Shown: in pieces, positions 10,486-22,734 of the stretch
Numbering within the stretch: the stretch's first letter is position 1
Layout: each line of letters begins with the position of its first letter
Assembly (NCBI GenBank): GCA_963277665.1
Contig: OY728130.1
Coordinates: forward strand, 1,362,872,393 to 1,362,936,392
Reading direction: 5' to 3'
Origin: Viscum album
Lineage: Eukaryota > Streptophyta > Magnoliopsida > Santalales > Viscaceae
DNA: 64,000 bases
The notes under the pieces: model-generated
What the model saw: the letters and a program-made list of their open reading frames with translations, nothing else
Databases searched by the model: none
What the model was told of the DNA's origin: nothing
Position numbers and translations under genes: made by a program

Positions 10486-12650
10486 AAGACCAGCTTCAAA
10501 TATTAATAAAAAACTAAAAAAAATTAAGAATTTAAAGAAATGAAGAAAATTATTAATTAAAGGAAAATATCAATTTTAATAAACTTTCCATTCATTTCAT
10601 TTAAAGTAACTCATACTCTAATTCTAAAACTTGGTAAAAGTCCATGAACACCCATGGAAACTCGAGTTTAGTCCAGAAGTGAGCTGGCCAGGCCCCCTTT
10701 TCCACACCGACTATAAAATTTTTGACAGTCCTATCTCCTATCTACCGAAGACATAAAACTATACTCAGGTGGTGCTGACACACTTTATGATGTGTATCTA
10801 GATAATTCCAAATTATAATGAACCAACCTGGGTGGACTAGACAAGCCAAATAAACCCACAGATCATGTAATAAAGGTAGGAAACATGATAATATAAACCA
10901 ATCTTGAATATAAGAAAAATAAGAAATATATCCATATTACACATAGAAAATAAACAAGATATCACAAATACATACTATAAAAGCCATAAAAGTCAAAACT
11001 ATAAATTAAGTCAAAATCCCACATGACTAACAGTCACTTCTAGACCAACCCGAACTAAAATCAGATGTGATAAGAGAAACCATCATACCAAAAGATGCTT
11101 TACCCATGACCTTAATCCAAAAATAAAAAATTTAAAAATTCCTAATTTCATAATTAGGGTGTGAGAAAAATCCAAGTAGAATACCACTATAGCTTTTATA
11201 AAATATATAATATCAAGAATGAAAAATTCTAGATTTTGAAACAAAATAGTTTTACAAAGAATTTTCATAAATCCAAACCATTTATAGGACATTTTACCTT
11301 TTTTCCTTTAGTTTTCATAAAATCATTTCATATTCTCAAACCATAAATATAAAATGTAGTAGGTATAAAATAGGAAATCATATCCATTCATTAATATGTA
11401 AATAAGTAATCATATACCCATGAAACAATCTATCATGTGAAGATATTTTATACAACCAAATAAAAAACCTGTGAGAAACAATATATGATAAAACAATCAT
11501 GTGAAAAATTATAATAAATAAAAAATAACCTCATACATTGTCTCTAACCTCTGGGAAACTATATACTAGACTCTAAAAATCATAAACATGCATAATGTAG
11601 GATCCAACCGATATCGAGTCCTGCCAATCGATATCGCAAAAATTTACCGCCTAGTGGTGCAACACACACAAAGGCTACCCGTGTCACATTACAGATATAG
11701 CCAAGGTTCCCAATTTGATATTAGCCAAATACATTTCAAAACTATCCTCACAATTTAATAAAACATTTTCAAATCTATGATAATATTCTTTATAGTTTTA
11801 AAACCCATTTCTAAATCAATCAAATCCATTTTCTAAGAAAATCCCCTTTTTGAAAACATTATACATTCTAATAATATTTTGACCCCGTTTATCACTTCAA
11901 ATTAATAAAAATATCATAGGAATTTATCAATAATGACATGAAATTAATAAAATTAACCAATTGTATAGAAACACCTACCTCAACAAGGTAGAAAGAAAAT
12001 TTCTTTCGACAACGGTGATGGGAAACCAAGAGAAATTCCTTTAAAAGACAATTCACACTAAGAAAATGAAATCGATTGACAAAAAACACTATCTGGTCAT
12101 AAATCTATAGACAAAACCACAGTCACAACCAAAACCAAAGAAGAACCAATAAGAATAGATACCCATAGAGAAGAAATCCAACCAAAATGGTGATCAATTG
12201 ATTAATGGAGAAATACGATTAGGAGGGATTCACCTAAAAAACTTAAGAAGAGAATCTAGGTCGAGATAAAAGATGTTTCCATGAATTAAATAATAATTTC
12301 AACAAAATTTACAACCTAAGATGAGCCCTTGTGAGTTTACACAGTGTGTAATTACATTACACATCATGTAATCATCTAAGCACATATACGCCAAAAAACC
12401 CATCATTTTTTATAAAAAAATACAATATTTTTCATTACATGATGTGAAACCATTAAATTACATGTAAATTTCTTATGTTGTGTATCATATTTCATGGGTT
12501 CTATATGGTTTTCATTAAGCATTGTTTACTCCCATTACACATCATGTAATTTCCCAGTCAATAAAAAAACTATATGTTTTATACTAAAATTCCAACAAAA
12601 CTATGTCTTCATCATTATAATTATCTTCCCAATTCATTTTTGGCATTACT
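10486..12650 (-). other. AT-rich non-coding DNA, probably B leader and LTR
   Basis: By position this should hold the leader, PBS and 5' LTR of element B, but I could not find a primer-binding site or a clear TG...CA pair, and no second copy exists in the window to define limits. GC-richer patches at 10,670-10,710 and 11,600-11,700 resemble transcribed LTR segments. Dyad repeats at 12,318-12,555 are listed separately. Confidence 0.3.
12318..12555. repeat. Repeated dyads of the form TTACACATCATGTAAT
   Basis: ATTACACATCATGTAAT occurs at about 12,355-12,371 and again at about 12,535-12,551. The opposite orientation, CATTACATGATGTGAAA, lies between them at about 12,434. ACACAGTGTGT and ATTACATGTAAAT nearby are also near-palindromic. 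The density of TTACAT/ATGTAA dyads within 240 bp is unusual. It could be subterminal sequence of a DNA transposon, since a CACTA relic follows at 12,690. Confidence 0.5.
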
Positions 12651-12689
12651 CAGACTAAAAAATGGAAAAAAAAATAATGGATAAAACAC

Positions 12690-13700
12690 ACCTAATAGAA
12701 AGGAAATGTGGTGTTGTAATAAATCTTTGATAAATGTTAAAATAAATATTCTTTCATCCATTTACAATAATAAACACATTGTTCTTAGCTATGTAGTATA
12801 TACATGATTTTAGACCACATGTACTCTATCTAGATAACATTACATATTCAAAAAAATCACTGATTCTTCATATTCATGCACATTTTAGTGTAAAATTTTG
12901 ATCTGAAACTATATCATATGTAGTTAAACCTTCATTCCATAACGAACGTAACTCATCAATTAGTAGATTCAAATAAAAATTAATTTTATTATTCAGATTT
13001 ACTAGAAATAACAATGCCAAGTATATATATTGTTCCTTAATTAACATCTTAGGGGGTATGATTTAGGGAGTTATGAACCCTCGATAACCAGAATATTTAT
13101 TTTTGTAAGCACTAAATAGAAAAAAACTATTAGTATATATAAACACATTTATTTTATGAGGTTTTGAATAAAAACAAAGATTAATTTTCCTAAAATTTCT
13201 CCATGAATCACTATCAAAAGGATGATTTAATATTTTATTGATTGAAATATTTGATTTATTCCATTTCATTAATGCAACTATGTTTCAAGACGTAAATAGC
13301 CATTGTAAATGTGGTGTAATTGGTAAATATTTCAACTGTTACATAAGAAATCTATACATTTCTTATTTTTCCTCTTTGTACATCAATTATTCTTATCTCA
13401 AAAAATTAGCTAAGGACTCATAATCTACATAATATAATATGATGTCTTCTGAACATGCCTTGATCTTCCGATAACTAAGTATTAAATTATATACCTGCCT
13501 TTTACTTCCATAAAAACATGTTGGTAGTGTATTTTCATCAAGAAACAATTATTTAACAAAATAAGATATTTTATTGAAACAACTATTTGATGTTTCAAAA
13601 TCTAATTTAATAGACATGAATTTTGTCATAGCTTCATGTTTGATTATCTGAAATCCTTAATATAAGGCCTCAAGAAAATATTTTAAAAACTTTTAAAAGT
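12690..13700 (-). pseudogene. CACTA (En/Spm) TNP2-type transposase relic
   Basis: TNP2 is the transposase that recognises and moves CACTA elements. On the minus strand from about 13,640 the translation runs FMSIKLDFETSNSCFNKIS, then YGSKRQVYNLILSYRKIKACSED and LYY (matching the 'Y..iHaC.nDC.LY' zinc-ligand region, with Cys decayed). Next come ILNHPFDSDSWRNFRKI, FSAYKNKYSGYRGFITP, NLLIDELRSLWNEGL with TTYD, QNFTLKCA and VMLSR*STCGLKSC, ending near YQRFITTPHFLS at about 12,700. These follow the order of TNP2: HP.DG.aWk.FD, S.WPv...YNLPPwmc, plqpLIdELk.LW..GV.tyD, Q.F.lraa, ml.gWsT.G, and HRRFLP. Several stops and frameshifts are present; no CACTA termini were found around it. Confidence 0.8.
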
Positions 13701-14214
13701 TATATGGTTCTGATTCAGGATTTTGAATATCATTGTGATTTTTTGTTTTCTAAATAGAAGGGCTCATGGCCTCATGTAAAAAATTAATAAATTATGGATT
13801 TGGAACCCCAAAAAATTATTAAATACTGAATTTTGTTCCCCATTTTCATACCAAAAAGCATAATCTTTCTAGAATAAATGACGTAGATGAATTCCAACAT
13901 CGTCAAATTCTTTAAATCTTCTAATATTGTATTTCATTCAAGGATATTTAACCTTTCTACTAGAAACAAATTCTGAATTTGATGATGTAAATTATATTAA
14001 TACTTCAACACCTTTAATGTAGAAAGGATTTATACCATATCTGTTATAATTTTATGGTTGATTTGTCCAATCATGATTACATAATAGAAACTGGTGTCCA
14101 CTTAATAAGTCTTTAGTAGTCTAAAAAACAACATAAATAAGAATAATTATTACTCGTTGGGACTAATAAAAAATTATTATTATTTTTTAATTCTATATAA
14201 ATACCACTACTTAT
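13701..14214. other. No recognisable feature
   Basis: AT-rich DNA. It may hold the extreme N-terminal part of the TNP2 relic (minus strand), but the translation is not convincing. Confidence 0.3.
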
Positions 14215-15010
14215 CTTGAATTCCTATTAATGTTTACTAATTATTACATATATTTTTAAATTTTTACTAATTTATAAAATTGTTTATAAAGTAATGCATA
14301 ATATTTTTTAATTATAATTGAGGTTTTAATAAATAATACTAATTTTTATTAATTATTGGAATTTCATATTGTTTATATCCAATTTATTACAAATTAGAAT
14401 AATTTACTAATATTTAAAAATTATTAATAATATTTAGTAGTTAACACTAATTTATACCAACTACTACTAAAATTTAATAATTATTTTTTCAACTATTACA
14501 AATTATTTAATGGTAATTTCTAATAATTTTAATTAATAATTCATTTTTACTAAATATTAAACATTTTTCACAGTTATTATTTTTTACAAGGCATTAACTA
14601 TTACATCTATCTTTTAATTTTAAAAAAATTATAAAATTATTTATTAAGTAAGATTAATTATTTATTAATTATAACTATTTTTCAATAAATGTTACTAATT
14701 TTTAATAATTATTTGTATTTAATATATTTTTTTTAAAAATGATTAAAATTATTGTAATTTACTCATATTTAAAAATTATTAATAATACTTAGTAATTAAC
14801 ACTAACATTTACTAATTTTTACTAATATTAAAAAATTATTTTTTTATTTTTTAAAAAAATTAAGTATTATTACTAATTATTTAAATATTTATACCATTTT
14901 ACTAATTATGATGAATTTTTAATAATTTTTAGTATTTTATATATTTTTTTACAAGGTATTATAAAATATTTACTAATTATTAATAAATATGTTTTAAATA
15001 AATATTATTT
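14215..15010. repeat. AT-rich tandem repeat, ~360-bp unit
   Basis: ATTTAAAAATTATTAATAAT followed by a TTAGTA-rich stretch and TTAACACTAA occurs at about 14,411 and again at about 14,768, and the DNA before each copy also matches (14,220-14,400 against 14,585-14,760). A partial third copy begins near 14,940 with TTTTTTTACAAGGTATTA. The sequence is almost entirely A/T with frequent TTTACTAAT and could be satellite-like or matrix-attachment-like DNA. Confidence 0.55.
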
Positions 15011-15264
15011 AGGTTCAATGGTTATTCTTTTTCCATTAAAATAATTTTTATAATGTTTTTTATAAAAAAAGTGTAATTTTTATGAAAAATACTTCGTTTA
15101 AATGTTTTATTTAAATTGATTTTCTCATCATTTTTATAAAACATTCATTTATTATTTATTTCATATGTTATATAAATATTTGTCTGTGTGTGTGTTTCTG
15201 TTATATTATTTCTTAATGAAGAATATATACATCAGAATATATTTTTACATGTTTTTTAAAATAA

Positions 15265-15815
15265 ATATACATATTAAATCTATATATACAGATATCTATA
15301 TATATATTTTTTTAAAACCTTACACGTTTATTAAAACATTTATACATGTATATTCATATGTTATTTTATATATATATATATAGATATATATATATATTCA
15401 AATGGTTACAAAAATTATATTCACAAGTTTTAAATTAATGAAAACCAACCATAATATAACAATCAAAGATGGTTTAACATCACAACCACAATCCAAGCTT
15501 TATCATAATTCATCAAAAAAATTGTTAATGTCAGAATGCTTTAAAAATAATCACAATAAGGCATAGCATTCATCAATAGATTTAGAAAATATTAAACAAT
15601 ATTCATGTATGGCTTGATTATATATATGTATAAATTTACACATGTTACACAAAATTATATATATATATATAAGACTTAAAAATATTCAACCTTTATATAT
15701 ATAAGTTTTAAATGATTTCTTATTTATATATATATATATAACTTGGAATGTTTTTAAATCAAATATATATATATATCATATATATATTTCATATATATAT
15801 ATATATGATTATATA
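15265..15815. repeat. Interrupted (TA)n microsatellites
   Basis: Runs of TATATATA recur at about 15,290-15,310, 15,365-15,400, 15,655-15,672, 15,725-15,742 and 15,755-15,815, separated by AT-rich sequence. The open frame at 15,165-15,383 is a product of this simple sequence, not a gene. Confidence 0.85.
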
Positions 15816-16328
15816 TATACATGGATTGTGTGAGCTATTAGTAGTCGCTGGTGCGTGTCGATGCACACAGGTGCAATGAGAGTCGGTGAGGCGGGTAAAT
15901 ATCTCAAGATAAATAAAAAAGAATATCCAAATAGAACAATATATTAAATCTAAAGGTTAAAAATTGGAAATAATACCTCAAATCAATTGGAATCAAATCA
16001 TATAGATCCAAAACACATTATATTTTATGGTTGATAGCCAAATAGGGAAGAACAAACGTGTAAAAACAAAAAATACCAAAAAAAGAAAAAAATGGGCATA
16101 TGTTTTGAACTAGAGTTTTACCAAATCAATATCTACAATATTAAATGTTAAATCACAAGAATAATAAAGAATTATAGAATAGTAGTCTATATCTTGGGTA
16201 TTCGAACCTTAATGTGCAATAAATCAGGTGTGAAGAATGATTTTGGGGTGGTCTGATCAAGAGTTCCTGATAAGCAACATCTGTACAAAAGAGATCAAAA
16301 TTGGTGGAGTAGAGGAGAAGAAGTGGTT
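15816..16328 (-). other. LTR-like but unassigned segment
   Basis: After the microsatellites a GC-richer patch at 15,838-15,897 carries the near-palindrome GTGCGTGTCGATGCACAC. The rest reads, on the minus strand, like a transcribed LTR region with pyrimidine-rich leader (near 16,300). It may be the inner part of C's left LTR or the missing remainder of D's 3' LTR, but I could not align it to either. Confidence 0.2.
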
Positions 16329-16693
16329 CACATGATTTTTATTATATATTATTTGTGACGGGTTAATAGTGAAGGATTTCTTTTCATCGCTAAAAGTAAC
16401 CTTTTATGATGGATTTCATTATCCATCACTATTAATCTTATCATTATAACTATTAGTGTCATATAAAATAGTATGTTTCTATTAAACACCATAAATAATG
16501 CTTCCCATAGAGTGGCACACCTACATGCCAACAATATTTATGACATGATACATTTACCCTCACAAATAATAATAAAAAACACTTATTTTCAATGGAAATC
16601 CTTTTCCATCACAAATATGTGCTACTATCTAACAATTTTTGGGCTCTTCCTCATCATAAAAATATATCACAATTATCCAACTTTCAAATAGTG
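16329..16693. mobile_element. Putative short DNA transposon with GTGACGG-type subterminal repeats
   Basis: About 365 bp lie between a CACAT end at 16,329 and a TAGTG (reverse of CACTA) end at 16,693. Near both ends are inverted motifs of the TTTGTGACGG / CCATCACAAA type (16,351 and 16,605), plus internal dyads such as GATGGATTTCATTATCCATC, all familiar from CACTA subterminal regions. It interrupts the alignment of C's left LTR with its right LTR. The 3-bp flanks (GTT and CAT) do not match, so the exact ends are uncertain. Confidence 0.35.
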
Positions 16694-18171
16694 CATGAAA
16701 CAATCTAATGGAACATAAGTCTAGACTTCCCACTCACCTATTGGGGTTCCCATGAATAAAACAATGAGAGGATGAGTAAAATAATAATCAACAAAGTCAT
16801 CATACAACACAATAAATAATCTCACCCTCACCCAATATCCCTCATAATAAATATAATCTAAGATCCATCACTCTGTCACCACATACAACAATCACCGCCT
16901 AATAAATAAAATAATAATACGGTCTCAAATAGGGTTTTACACACTCCTAACTTTTAAAACCCGTTTAAAAAGTCTCAAATGGGCCTTTAAAAAATACACT
17001 ACGGATGTCAAGTGTATTTATGATAATTCAAAATGCATTTATAATTTTTTTTTTTAAGTTCATTTGAATGAACCCTTTACATAATTTAACGTAGAAACTC
17101 ATCTTTTTCAAAAAAATGCACTTAAGGATTCAAATAAAATTTCCTAATTCCTACCACTATTCAAATGGGTTCAGAATGTTTCTAATCCTCACATTTCATT
17201 TAAAACAATTCTTTAATAAATTTATTGATTCCTATAATTTCAAGTATAACTTTAAATTCCAAGTAGACACTTATTAAAATTTAGTATTTACATCAGATAC
17301 ATTTTATAACCCATTAGAACCATCATTTATAAGAATAGCTTATTAAACAAAGAAACTAGAAACCTTAATCATGTAATGGAATTCCAATTAAAATTAAAGG
17401 CACAAAACCCCTACCTAAAATAATGTATAAACCATTCACATCAAGTTGTAAAGTGGAACCTTCAATAGAAAATCCCCAAACAATGAATATAATTTCTGAA
17501 TCAATCCTTACACACCAAAATCGTGAATTTAAAATCACTTCAAAAAGAAATTTTACTTTACCATCCACTAATGTTCCATTTAGTAGGGTGTTTAATGAGT
17601 GGGAGGAATGATATTAAGAGAAAAGGTAAAGATAAATGATGATGAGGATAGGGGATCCAAAGCTTTATTTTCCAATAATGAAATTGCAAGAAGTATTATT
17701 GGAAATCAAAAGGATATAAGAGGGGGAGGTACATTTGATGGGGTCCTTCAAGATTGGGTGTTGAGTGAGAGAGGGAAAGTGGAGGGGGGTTCCAAATCCT
17801 CTAATAACATGTAAGGGTATTTTATAAAACCCATAAATTTTAATGCAGGTTAGCATAAATGGGTAAGCCATATGGTTTTGTAAACTGTGCACCAACCATG
17901 CATCACACTCTATAAACTCTTCTACCAACTATATGCCTTGGATGGAAGATTAAGAAAATTGTGTACCAATCATAGTACTTTACTCTAAATAATTTGCAAC
18001 ACTATCACATGCTCACCGCACAATTTTTCAAATCATGTGATCTAACCATATGATACCCAAAATACACCATAAATTCAAAAATCTAATCATAAACCCTCTA
18101 AAAAATTAATCAGTCAAGATAATATTAAATAAATAAAACATCTATAAAAATGGGTTTATAATATCCCCACA
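16694..18171 (-). mobile_element. Element C 3' LTR (left copy)
   Basis: The segment aligns over its whole length with 42,500-43,877 in the same orientation. Examples are CTAGACTTCYCACT near the start, ATAATCAACAA, the CACCCTCACCC block, GATCCATCACT and AGATGGGCCTTT / CAAATGGGCCTTT. On the minus strand it starts TGTGGGGATATT at 18,171, next to a polypurine tract, so this is the 3' LTR. A TATA box (TTTTATAAAATACCC, minus) lies near 17,820, with a pyrimidine-rich leader after it. By eye the two copies differ at roughly 30% of positions. The inner (low-coordinate) end is obscured by the insertion at 16,329-16,693. Confidence 0.7.
17819..17830 (-). promoter_or_regulatory. TATA box of C's left LTR
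   Basis: TTTTATAAAATACCC on the minus strand, followed after about 100 bases by a C/T-rich leader. The right LTR reads TTTCCTAAGATACCC at the aligned place, so the box has been lost there. Confidence 0.4.
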
Positions 18172-18186
18172 ATTCCCCTTTTCCCC
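18172..18186 (-). other. Polypurine tract of element C
   Basis: On the minus strand GGGGAAAAGGGGAAT directly precedes the TG start of the LTR. This is the expected position and composition of a plus-strand primer and fixes C as minus strand. Confidence 0.7.
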
Positions 18187-19376
18187 TAGAAAGTATCTAG
18201 TAAATGTGAAATAAAATGGAAGGAAATTACCATTGCATCACTCACCTTGGTGTGGGTAGGTAGGAAGTGACTAAAGAATGACTCATAAGTATGGAAATCC
18301 TCAATATGAATAACCTTTATAAATATATTTATGGAGTCCAAAAAACCATGACGTATCTCTAAGAATAACACAACCATTATGAAGATGCTTATTACTTATA
18401 GAGGATATGGACTGATCATGGGTATCCTCGCCATTTTATAATTTATCTTAAATGGAGATATGAGACAGAAACACACTTTTGAACATGAAATTTTCAAATA
18501 ATACACACGCCTCAAAGAAATTATTCACTAAGAACCATAATTTATAGTAAAACCCAAAAAACCTCATATAACCACAAACCTCTACATCCACCAAGGAACC
18601 AAAACAAAAACCCTAAAGGAAAACTCAATACTAAAGAAAACCTCATAAAATGACTTGGTTTCTGGACCCAGGTCTCTAAGATCTACATTCTTCAACAAGG
18701 ACCTCAACTACATGGGAACCTCTATATGATGAACCCACAAAAGAAAACTGGTACCCATATATTCTCATTAAAAGAATCTTTGATCCTAGACTCCTAGTCA
18801 TGATTCCTAAAATCTTCTGTTTTCGATCTACCATGAAATAAACTTTCACAAGGACACACTATAAGAAAACACAACATCCAAGAATAAATCACACAATGGA
18901 AGACCAAACTCAGATCATCTCACACAATAAAAATCAATAATCTCTAAGAAAATACAACCACTATAGAAAAAAAAAATATTATAGATGAATCCCAAAACTA
19001 AACATAAAAAATCAACCCCAAAACTCCCTTATCAACCATAAAACTCAAAATATTAACCAATATCACATCAACAAAACAAGGCCTTGAAAAATAAGGATCA
19101 CCCAATAATCCGAAATCAAAACCCAAGATTTTTTTTCGATATACATGATCACCAAAACCTATGTAGGTTACCCAATCAACCACAAAAATTACAAACATTT
19201 GAATCTTTTTAAGGAGAAACAAAATACCCCACTAAAAATACTCAGATCTAGCTTTGAATGCTACCATGCTAAAATATGTTTTGAATAGGGTCCAAGGACA
19301 TAAAAATGGAATCATATCTACCACAAAATCCTAGGTTTAGATAGATTCAAAAAATAAAACAACCACTCCTAGTTGA
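18187..19376 (-). other. Element C interior, 3' part; no domain recognised
   Basis: By position this is the 3' end of C's internal region, cut at 19,376 by giant element G. Short open stretches occur on the minus strand (18,186-18,377 and 18,998-19,222), but none matches integrase or a chromodomain that I recognise. Confidence 0.35.
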
Positions 19377-20607
19377 TGTTGACACCCATAATTGTGTGAT
19401 ATCTAATTTTTCTTTAAATCTCTTACAAGTGTGTAAAGACTATAACAAATCACTGATATTCTTTTCATGAGGACCCATAGATAGAATATTTTAGGAATAA
19501 GGGATTGATATTTGATTTATAGGGGTTTAAATATATTTCTCATGATCTTTTTACTCAAGATTATTTTCTATGTATTTATGGGAGCCCCAATTTTCCAAAA
19601 AAATGTTCATTCAGTTATAATAGGCCTATTTATATTGTCTTTGGATCTTGTGGGACTCACCTCAACTGTGCCTTGGGAGTCTTCTCAACCTGCTATAACC
19701 ATCAGAAGAGGCTGAGTAAGAAATCACCCTCGAAAGAGAGTAAGAGTCACACCGCTGGGCAACAGTGAAAAAGAAGAGTGGGTCAACATGGGGTATTTTC
19801 GGCGGAGTTCGTGAGAAAACCCTGATACTCAATTTTGTAGATAGGTGTTTCTACCTATTTATATAAAGTTTATGAAAGAACTTTGAATTTTTTTATGTTG
19901 GAAAAGATTCTCATGACATTGTTCACATTATTAAAAAAAATAATGGATATAACCTCATTCGCCCGATCTATGCGATCACAGTCGTTCGATTGAAATTCCA
20001 TGAATAATCCCATTGAAATAATATAATCTTACATAACATTTATTCAAAATAAGTTGATCCTATATATAATATTCAACCTCTCACTCATCTTCTCATCTTC
20101 CACACTATCGCACAATTGGTTCAACAAAACATGGAACCCCAATGTTTTTTTCATGATCATGTAACATATTATGAGCCACGTGAATCAACCATAAGAGCCT
20201 ATTACAATCATAATATGGGAATATGGAAATCAAGTGAAACAAACTGTATTTCCCTAAAGCCTTTCATGAATAATAGTTATGTAAGAACTAGTTTCATATT
20301 GTAAGAACATCCAGCAGTGCGTGAGACCATTACATGATGATCTATGATCATGTGATCGAGAAAATAAAACAACTAAAATCATCACATGATTTTTAATACC
20401 ATGAGAAACAACCATCTCATTTCATATTTTTTGGGTGACTTAATTCATATTTATTAGAAAAATAGGGACATCACATGAAGGAATTAAGATCATGTGAAGT
20501 TGTCTTGTGGCCACATGATGTTGATCCTATGAAGTTTCTACCACATAATTTGATACATGGGTAATTCCCAACATAATAAATGACATCATCCTCACAGTCC
20601 TTATTCC

Positions 20608-20614
20608 TATATAA
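20608..20614 (+). promoter_or_regulatory. TATA box of G's left LTR
   Basis: CCTATATAACTCATCTTCC here and CCTATATAAACCATGTTCC in the right LTR lie at the same LTR offset (about 1,231) and stay more similar than their surroundings. If used, U3 is about 1.25 kb and R plus U5 about 3.7 kb, an unusually long transcribed LTR part. Confidence 0.5.
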
Positions 20615-20821
20615 CTCATCTTCCCTTTTGAAAAAACACTAACACCTAAGGAGTGGAGGGAGTGAAGTGGAGGAAAAAATGAGTCAGCCCCCACCTTTGG
20701 AGATCTTGTCTAAGTAATTATGGGGATCTTATCATGAGAACCCACCATTGGATCATCACTATTATAAATCCTTGTGTGATCATAAGATCATGTGATCTCA
20801 TGAAATAATAACATCATGTGA

Positions 20822-20832
20822 CCCCCCCCCCC
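20822..20832 (+). repeat. Poly-C tract (11 C) in G's left LTR
   Basis: Eleven C residues followed by TGAGAA. The right LTR has twelve C residues followed by TGAGAA at the same offset, about 210 bp after the TATA box. Confidence 0.9.
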
Positions 20833-22734
20833 TGAGAATTGGCACCACCATTTGGACATATACCTTTTAATATGAAAGCCATCACCCATTAAGACAACCC
20901 TAGTGCGCACCACCTATGTACATTCACAAGATCCACCATAAGACCTACCTTCAGCTCACATGATTATATGAGTAATAGAACCTCATGCGACTTGATTGGA
21001 TAGGTCCTTGAACTTAAAACAAAATCCTAATAATGTCTGCACGCACACACCCGTGGACATGTGTCTTGTGATATCATGAACCCATGGTCTCATGATGCTC
21101 TAAAATAGCATCAGAAGTAATGCATTTAGTACATAATTCCCCTTATGATCTTAGTTATGTGAATGAAGAACCAAGATTGTGAAACCCATACTTGAAAGTG
21201 GGTCTACAATCCTTGGTTGAGGCCCTTGTTTATGTTTGTGGCACTAATGGTCATCCCTAATGTATGTCCACAGAGTCCCTCGCATGATCCCCAAGAGATA
21301 ATGTTGTTCCATGGTGATCATGATACCACTCTCATGTGGTGTGGGTGATTTTTGGAAAAAAATCCCCTTTTCATGTTGAGTTAAGGATCGATACTCTTGG
21401 TATCATGATTCACCCTTCTTGGCCTTGCGGTGAAGGCATTATTACATGAATCCCATATTCCATGCACTCCTCATCACCATGAAATGTATAACATCACCAA
21501 TGAAAGCTACAATTTTTATATGCATATCATTCACATAATTAATAATCCATCAAAATACTTCTTTGAGGTCACTCAAATCACATTTATAAGGGATATTCAG
21601 GAAAACCCTATCATATGGTGTACCCCTTGACATGCATATGGACTTAACATACAAGAGAATTCATGGACATACCCTTGGACATACATATTGGGTTTGTATG
21701 TTTTGATATAACCCCTCACAAGACCCAATTAATATCATGTAAATTCCATAACAAGTGGGGATTCATGTGGTTCCATCATGTGGGAACCCCTCTACGGGTA
21801 TATGTCCTTGACTAATAAGGAAACTCATGGGAAATCCCTTTCATAACCATAAAAAAGATCGAAGGTGTGGTTATGAAGAAAATCCTTATCTGTGAACCTT
21901 TATTCCTAAGACAAATTATTTTCCATGCAACCTTGAGGCATGATCCTTTTGGACATGCAGTTTGAACATTCAAGAAAGCGCCAGATCATAAACATTTTCA
22001 TGAGACCCCAACCTATGATTAATTTAATTTCACATGATCATAATATTCTCTACTAGTCTCACGTTGTCCTTAGGATTCCTTGGAAAAGTAATTTTGGTGA
22101 CACAATAATCCTTGGAAAATTAATTTTGATCTCACAATAGGTTGTTTCCATGTAAGCATTATCATGAGATAGACCAAAGACAAGTCAGGTTGATCTTATA
22201 GAAGCTTATTGATGTGTAGGAATTATCATATGATTTCCCTTTGATATGTTAGAATTTTCGTGAGACTTCTCAATGAAAATCCAAGACAACCATCTGAATC
22301 ATTATAGATATGTCATCATTTTCATGTAGAAGACCTCATAGATTTCTAGTTTAATTATTTGAAGCATCATGGACATGTAAGTAAGACACCTTTGAATGTG
22401 TATGTCATGTTAGAATGACACCCCAAACTTATCAGGTGTAAAATCAAGAAATGTCTAGCAAGAAAACCAATAAATAGCAGGTATATCCCCTAAGACAAGT
22501 CCACTTTATCTGGTAGGAACACTCAGATTCATGTCATGTGAACCCTGGCTAAGAACCTTTAAATTCATCCCCCTGTTTTATATGGGAAGTGTCCTTAATC
22601 GGATAGGGTTATGCACTCATGTGACCCTTTCGGTTTCATGATCTCATATAGATCATTCATGGTCTCCACCACTTTTATCTATCAGAAGATAAAGAATGAG
22701 TATGATGAAGAGAAACCTCATTGTGTAAGCCCCA

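Noticed and set aside
15165..15383. Tyr/Ile-rich plus-strand frame
   Set aside because: It is a translation of TA-rich simple sequence.
18998..19222. 74-codon minus-strand frame in C's interior
   Set aside because: No motif of integrase, chromodomain or other family; such lengths are common by chance in AT-rich DNA.
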